From Wuchereria bancrofti (taxonomy: Eukaryota; Nematoda; Chromadorea; Rhabditida; Onchocercidae), in the NCBI GenBank assembly GCA_005281725.1, contig SSBO01000015.1, forward strand, positions 186,850 to 250,849: a DNA stretch of 64,000 bases, read 5' to 3'. The position numbers were made by a program, and so were the translations under genes. Positions 61,082-64,000 of this stretch are shown piece by piece. A model generated the notes under the pieces. It had not been told where the DNA came from and did not search any database. It saw nothing but the letters and a program-made list of their open reading frames with translations. Positions within the stretch are counted from its first letter, which is position 1. Each line of letters opens with the position of its first letter.

Positions 61082-63264
61082 ATGCTACTCGATTGCTTGA
61101 AATCAAATTTACCACCTCGAAATCATACAACTCCTCAATATTACACCTGTTTTGGAAGAGTGCATGTTCAGGTATGCATTAATTTAATGCCAATAAATTC
61201 AATCAGTTTTATTTGAATTAAATTTTCCTCACCATATGCTATTTCAAATGCTATTTTAAACAAATAATTATTTATTACAGACTGCCTTACAACTTATTAT
61301 AATTGTAACATTTGCATGGGATATATTTCGATGGATCGATTTCATTGTCAATCGGGGAATTACTTTCGGTAATTTTTTTTTTCATGATTATTATTATTTT
61401 ATGGTATATAATTGCCTTATCTAAAAAAAAGTTTTATTAATATCGTCATTCCTATGTTTCCGGTATACTTACACTACTATAGTTTATTGACCTAATTTTT
61501 GATGTCCGTGAAATAATCATTCATTGATAATTCAAATGATAATCATTACAGGATGGATAGAAATTTTTGCAGAAATTTGCAATGCCTTATTTGGAATTTC
61601 TTTGATTATTGCTTATTGTTTCAAATCAGCGTCTTTCTTATTACCATATCTTTTTCTTCAGGTTTACATCTAATTTTAATTTCTTAACTATATTTCTTCA
61701 AATCTTTATGATAAGAATAAGAAGAAATCATTTTCAGCAATTTGATATTCTTCCTCTTGCAACTTATGGCGTTTATTTATTGTAAAGAACACATTTAGAA
61801 CTTCAATATATTTGCAAAATGCTTCGAAATTTAGATGAATATATTCTATTTTCAGCTATTTACTCTGGTAGCTTCGATGATTTTATTCTGCGTAAGCATT
61901 TTGACTATAATATGGCCGAAAAATTCTTGGGCGTCCAGCTTTCATACTTATCCATCGACAAAAGCATCCTGTAAGATTCACGATTTCAGATACACCTGTA
62001 GTAGAACAATAATTTGCTTATAATTATTAAAACACTCTTTATTCAAGTCAATTTAGAAACTTCAACACTATTTGAAACTATTACTCCTAAACTGCTAAGG
62101 GAAACCACAGATTCTCCTTCCACTCAATAAAGAGAGAATTTGATTACTTGCTTGTTATGTGAAGCAACTGTAGTCAAAAATAAATGTATAATCAGCTGAA
62201 AAATAAAGTTAAACAGTTAAGTAAGACAAGTAATCAAGGATGAATAATATAATCAGAGTATGATAAGCTCTGAAAGCCAACGTTTGCAGCAATGATGACA
62301 CTATGACGAATTTTTATCAAAGCTAGTAAATCCCATCCGTTCATTCAATAAAGAAAAAATAAATCCCACATTGAAACAAATACCAGAGATTCGATGCTAA
62401 GCTTAAACAAAATAATCGAGAAGTTTTAGATGATAAAGGAGTATCAGATATCAAAAAATTGATATACACAACACTTAAATGCTGTCATAAACAAGAAAGA
62501 AAAATATTTCAAACAAAAATATTTTTAAAAAAATTTTTTCCCCACGACAGCAATTTACTATTTTGCATCATTTTCAGCTATTCGACTAAATGCGTTAATT
62601 TATGCTATATCTCCACTTACTTTTACGCTAATGTTAATATGGGTGATTCGTGTATTGTTCGCTTGCTATGTGTATTTTAGCGATCGAAAGAAAGCTGAAT
62701 TAAGCTTTCCCATAGTTGCTATCCAGGTAAGTTATAAATGAAAAAGATAATACATAAGAAGTTTCCATTATACTTTAAACTCAATCCATTGACAAAATAG
62801 ATTCCTTTGTAAGAAATACTTTGGAATGTAGCAAGTCTTTGCAGAACATTTCATTTCAAGTAATAAACTGCAAAACAAACTCATTTGATTGATTTCTGTG
62901 GCTTATGCCAAAATATCATGAGTTGCAATTTTACTTGTACAAACTTAGTGCAACAGAGAGCAGCCTGAAATAAGTAAAGTTTTGAATTTGGAACATGAAG
63001 GATAATAAAGCAAGGGAAAGTCTTTGTTAGGTTAAAAAAGTTTGCATAGAAATGATTTTAAAGTTAAAATTATTTTATTTGTAGAACAATGGTCCCAGTG
63101 CTGGTATTACTATAACCTCACCAACCGATCCAAGCAACGTACCAGCGACAACAGCAGCAGCACCAGCTGTGACATATATTTCACCGACCAATTCAGCACC
63201 ACCAACGACATTCTCGAACCCCAATTTTACTCCTCAGGATGAAGGCGGACAGAAGCAACAATGA
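61082..63264 (+). CDS. Four-TM membrane protein with proline/threonine-rich tail
   Basis: Seven plus-strand exons join in phase: 61,082-61,171, 61,281-61,368, 61,552-61,661, 61,738-61,770 (a 33-nt microexon), 61,856-61,970, 62,578-62,726 and 63,085-63,264, giving 254 residues. The N-terminus has an NHT site and a short Cys-containing stretch. Four hydrophobic segments follow: TALQLIIIVTFAWDIF, EICNALFGISLIIAYCF, LFTLVASMILFCVSILTII and LIYAISPLTFTLMLIWVI. The last exon encodes a tail rich in Pro, Thr, Ala and Ser (SPTDPSNVPATTAAAPAV) ending GGQKQQ. The layout resembles nematode four-TM proteins of the LAPTM/MARVEL-like kind, but I do not recognise the family firmly. Possible polyadenylation signals (AATAAA) lie at about 63,320 and 63,345. 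Confidence 0.82.
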
Positions 63265-64000
63265 CTATTGAAAACATCGATAATCTACTGAATATTGAAA
63301 TGTGGCATCTTGTAAAAATAAACTAAGAATCAATTAATAATTTAAAATAAAATTTGGTGAACAAAAAAGGATGCGCTGCAAGTTAATAAAACGGTTTTGA
63401 TGAGTTCCCTTATTAGGACATTGACAATCAACCGATCTAAACACAACGGTAAAGAAAAAAAAAACAATCACCTTCCAAACATTATAAAAAACCTTCTAAG
63501 CATTATGAGAAAAAGGCATTAATATTCATTATATAAAAGAACTTATAAAACAATAAAAAAGAAAGAAGTAATATACCATTCATTTCTTAAGGTATGTCAT
63601 TCTTACTTCTCTTCTTTCTAAAACGAGTAAATTTGGCAGTTAAAGAACTTGCAAATTTTTTTAGTAAAACAAATGATGAGGAAAAAAAGCATGAACTTAT
63701 GCGAGCATGAGAAACAAAGATTTGATTATATAATGCGAATCGAAACTTTTCTTTGCATAACGTTCATCAGTTCGGGAAAGCACCTGTGATTGAAGATGGC
63801 TATTATACATCTGCAATTCAAATTAAACCTTTCTCCATATCGCACTTTATAATACTACAGCATTCCATGATACCTTATGTATTCTTCCATCATTGCTCAG
63901 TATCCAAGTTGGTCATTTGTTTTCATTACTTTATAGTCGTAGTGGTCTTAGATAATAACTGTTCAAAGGTTTAAATTGTACTAAGCTCATTTAATGCATG
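63265..64000. other. 3' flank and intergenic end of window
   Basis: It holds the presumed 3' UTR of the four-TM gene. The ORF at 63,753-63,974 is motif-free. Nothing else is supported. Confidence 0.6.

Noticed and set aside
1..64000. tRNA genes and CRISPR-like arrays
   Set aside because: No T-loop GTTCGAATC-type context with a foldable cloverleaf was seen, and no regularly spaced repeats with unique spacers exist. The genome is eukaryotic.

Overview
The window is nuclear DNA from a nematode, most likely a filarial or other spirurid worm (inference). The evidence is the very high A+T content, short introns with TTTCAG-type acceptors, a linked 5S rRNA / SL1 spliced-leader RNA pair, a perfect genomic copy of the 22-nt SL1 leader, nematode Sra/Srab-type chemoreceptors, a cuticlin-type ZP gene and a BEL/Pao LTR retrotransposon. 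Genes were modelled by hand from splice signals, reading phase and family motifs. Nothing was aligned by computer.

Layout. 1-1.7 kb: a 5S rRNA gene and an SL1-type SL RNA gene, both on the minus strand, lie between two direct repeats that each carry a decayed SL1-like sequence in plus orientation. 1.75-2.4 kb: 3' remnant of a chemoreceptor, then an orphan chemoreceptor upstream region. 3.7-5.0 kb (minus): cytochrome P450 remnant that keeps the N- and C-terminal exons but has lost the catalytic middle. 6.3-8.9 kb (minus): an unassigned exon-like ORF, an SL1 leader copy with no donor site, a BEL gag fragment, an orphan exon, and a three-exon gene for a basic tail-anchored protein. 10.2-14 kb: an EF-hand-like remnant and chemoreceptor copy 1, which is probably broken. 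14.2-20.1 kb: a decayed BEL/Pao element with both LTRs. 22.3-25.2 kb: chemoreceptor copy 2, which appears intact (356 aa).

27.3-31.1 kb (minus): a complete nine-exon ZP/cuticlin-like membrane protein (443 aa). 35.5-38.8 kb (minus): a complete nine-exon class A GPCR (375 aa). 45.8-49.9 kb: a large inverted repeat with arms of about 0.6 kb. 51.1-52.4 kb (minus): a three-exon gene for an 86-residue single-pass membrane protein. 61.1-63.3 kb (plus): a complete seven-exon four-TM protein (254 aa). The remaining AT-rich stretches show no supportable gene.

The first 25 kb behave as an unstable accessory region: tandem chemoreceptor duplication, an apparent gene-conversion tract, a P450 deletion, retroelement insertion and retroposed material. 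From 27 kb on there are well-spaced single-copy genes with consistent splice phases. I found no single new multi-gene system. The strongest oddities are the SL-related structures, the eroded receptor array and the 4.1-kb inverted-repeat structure.
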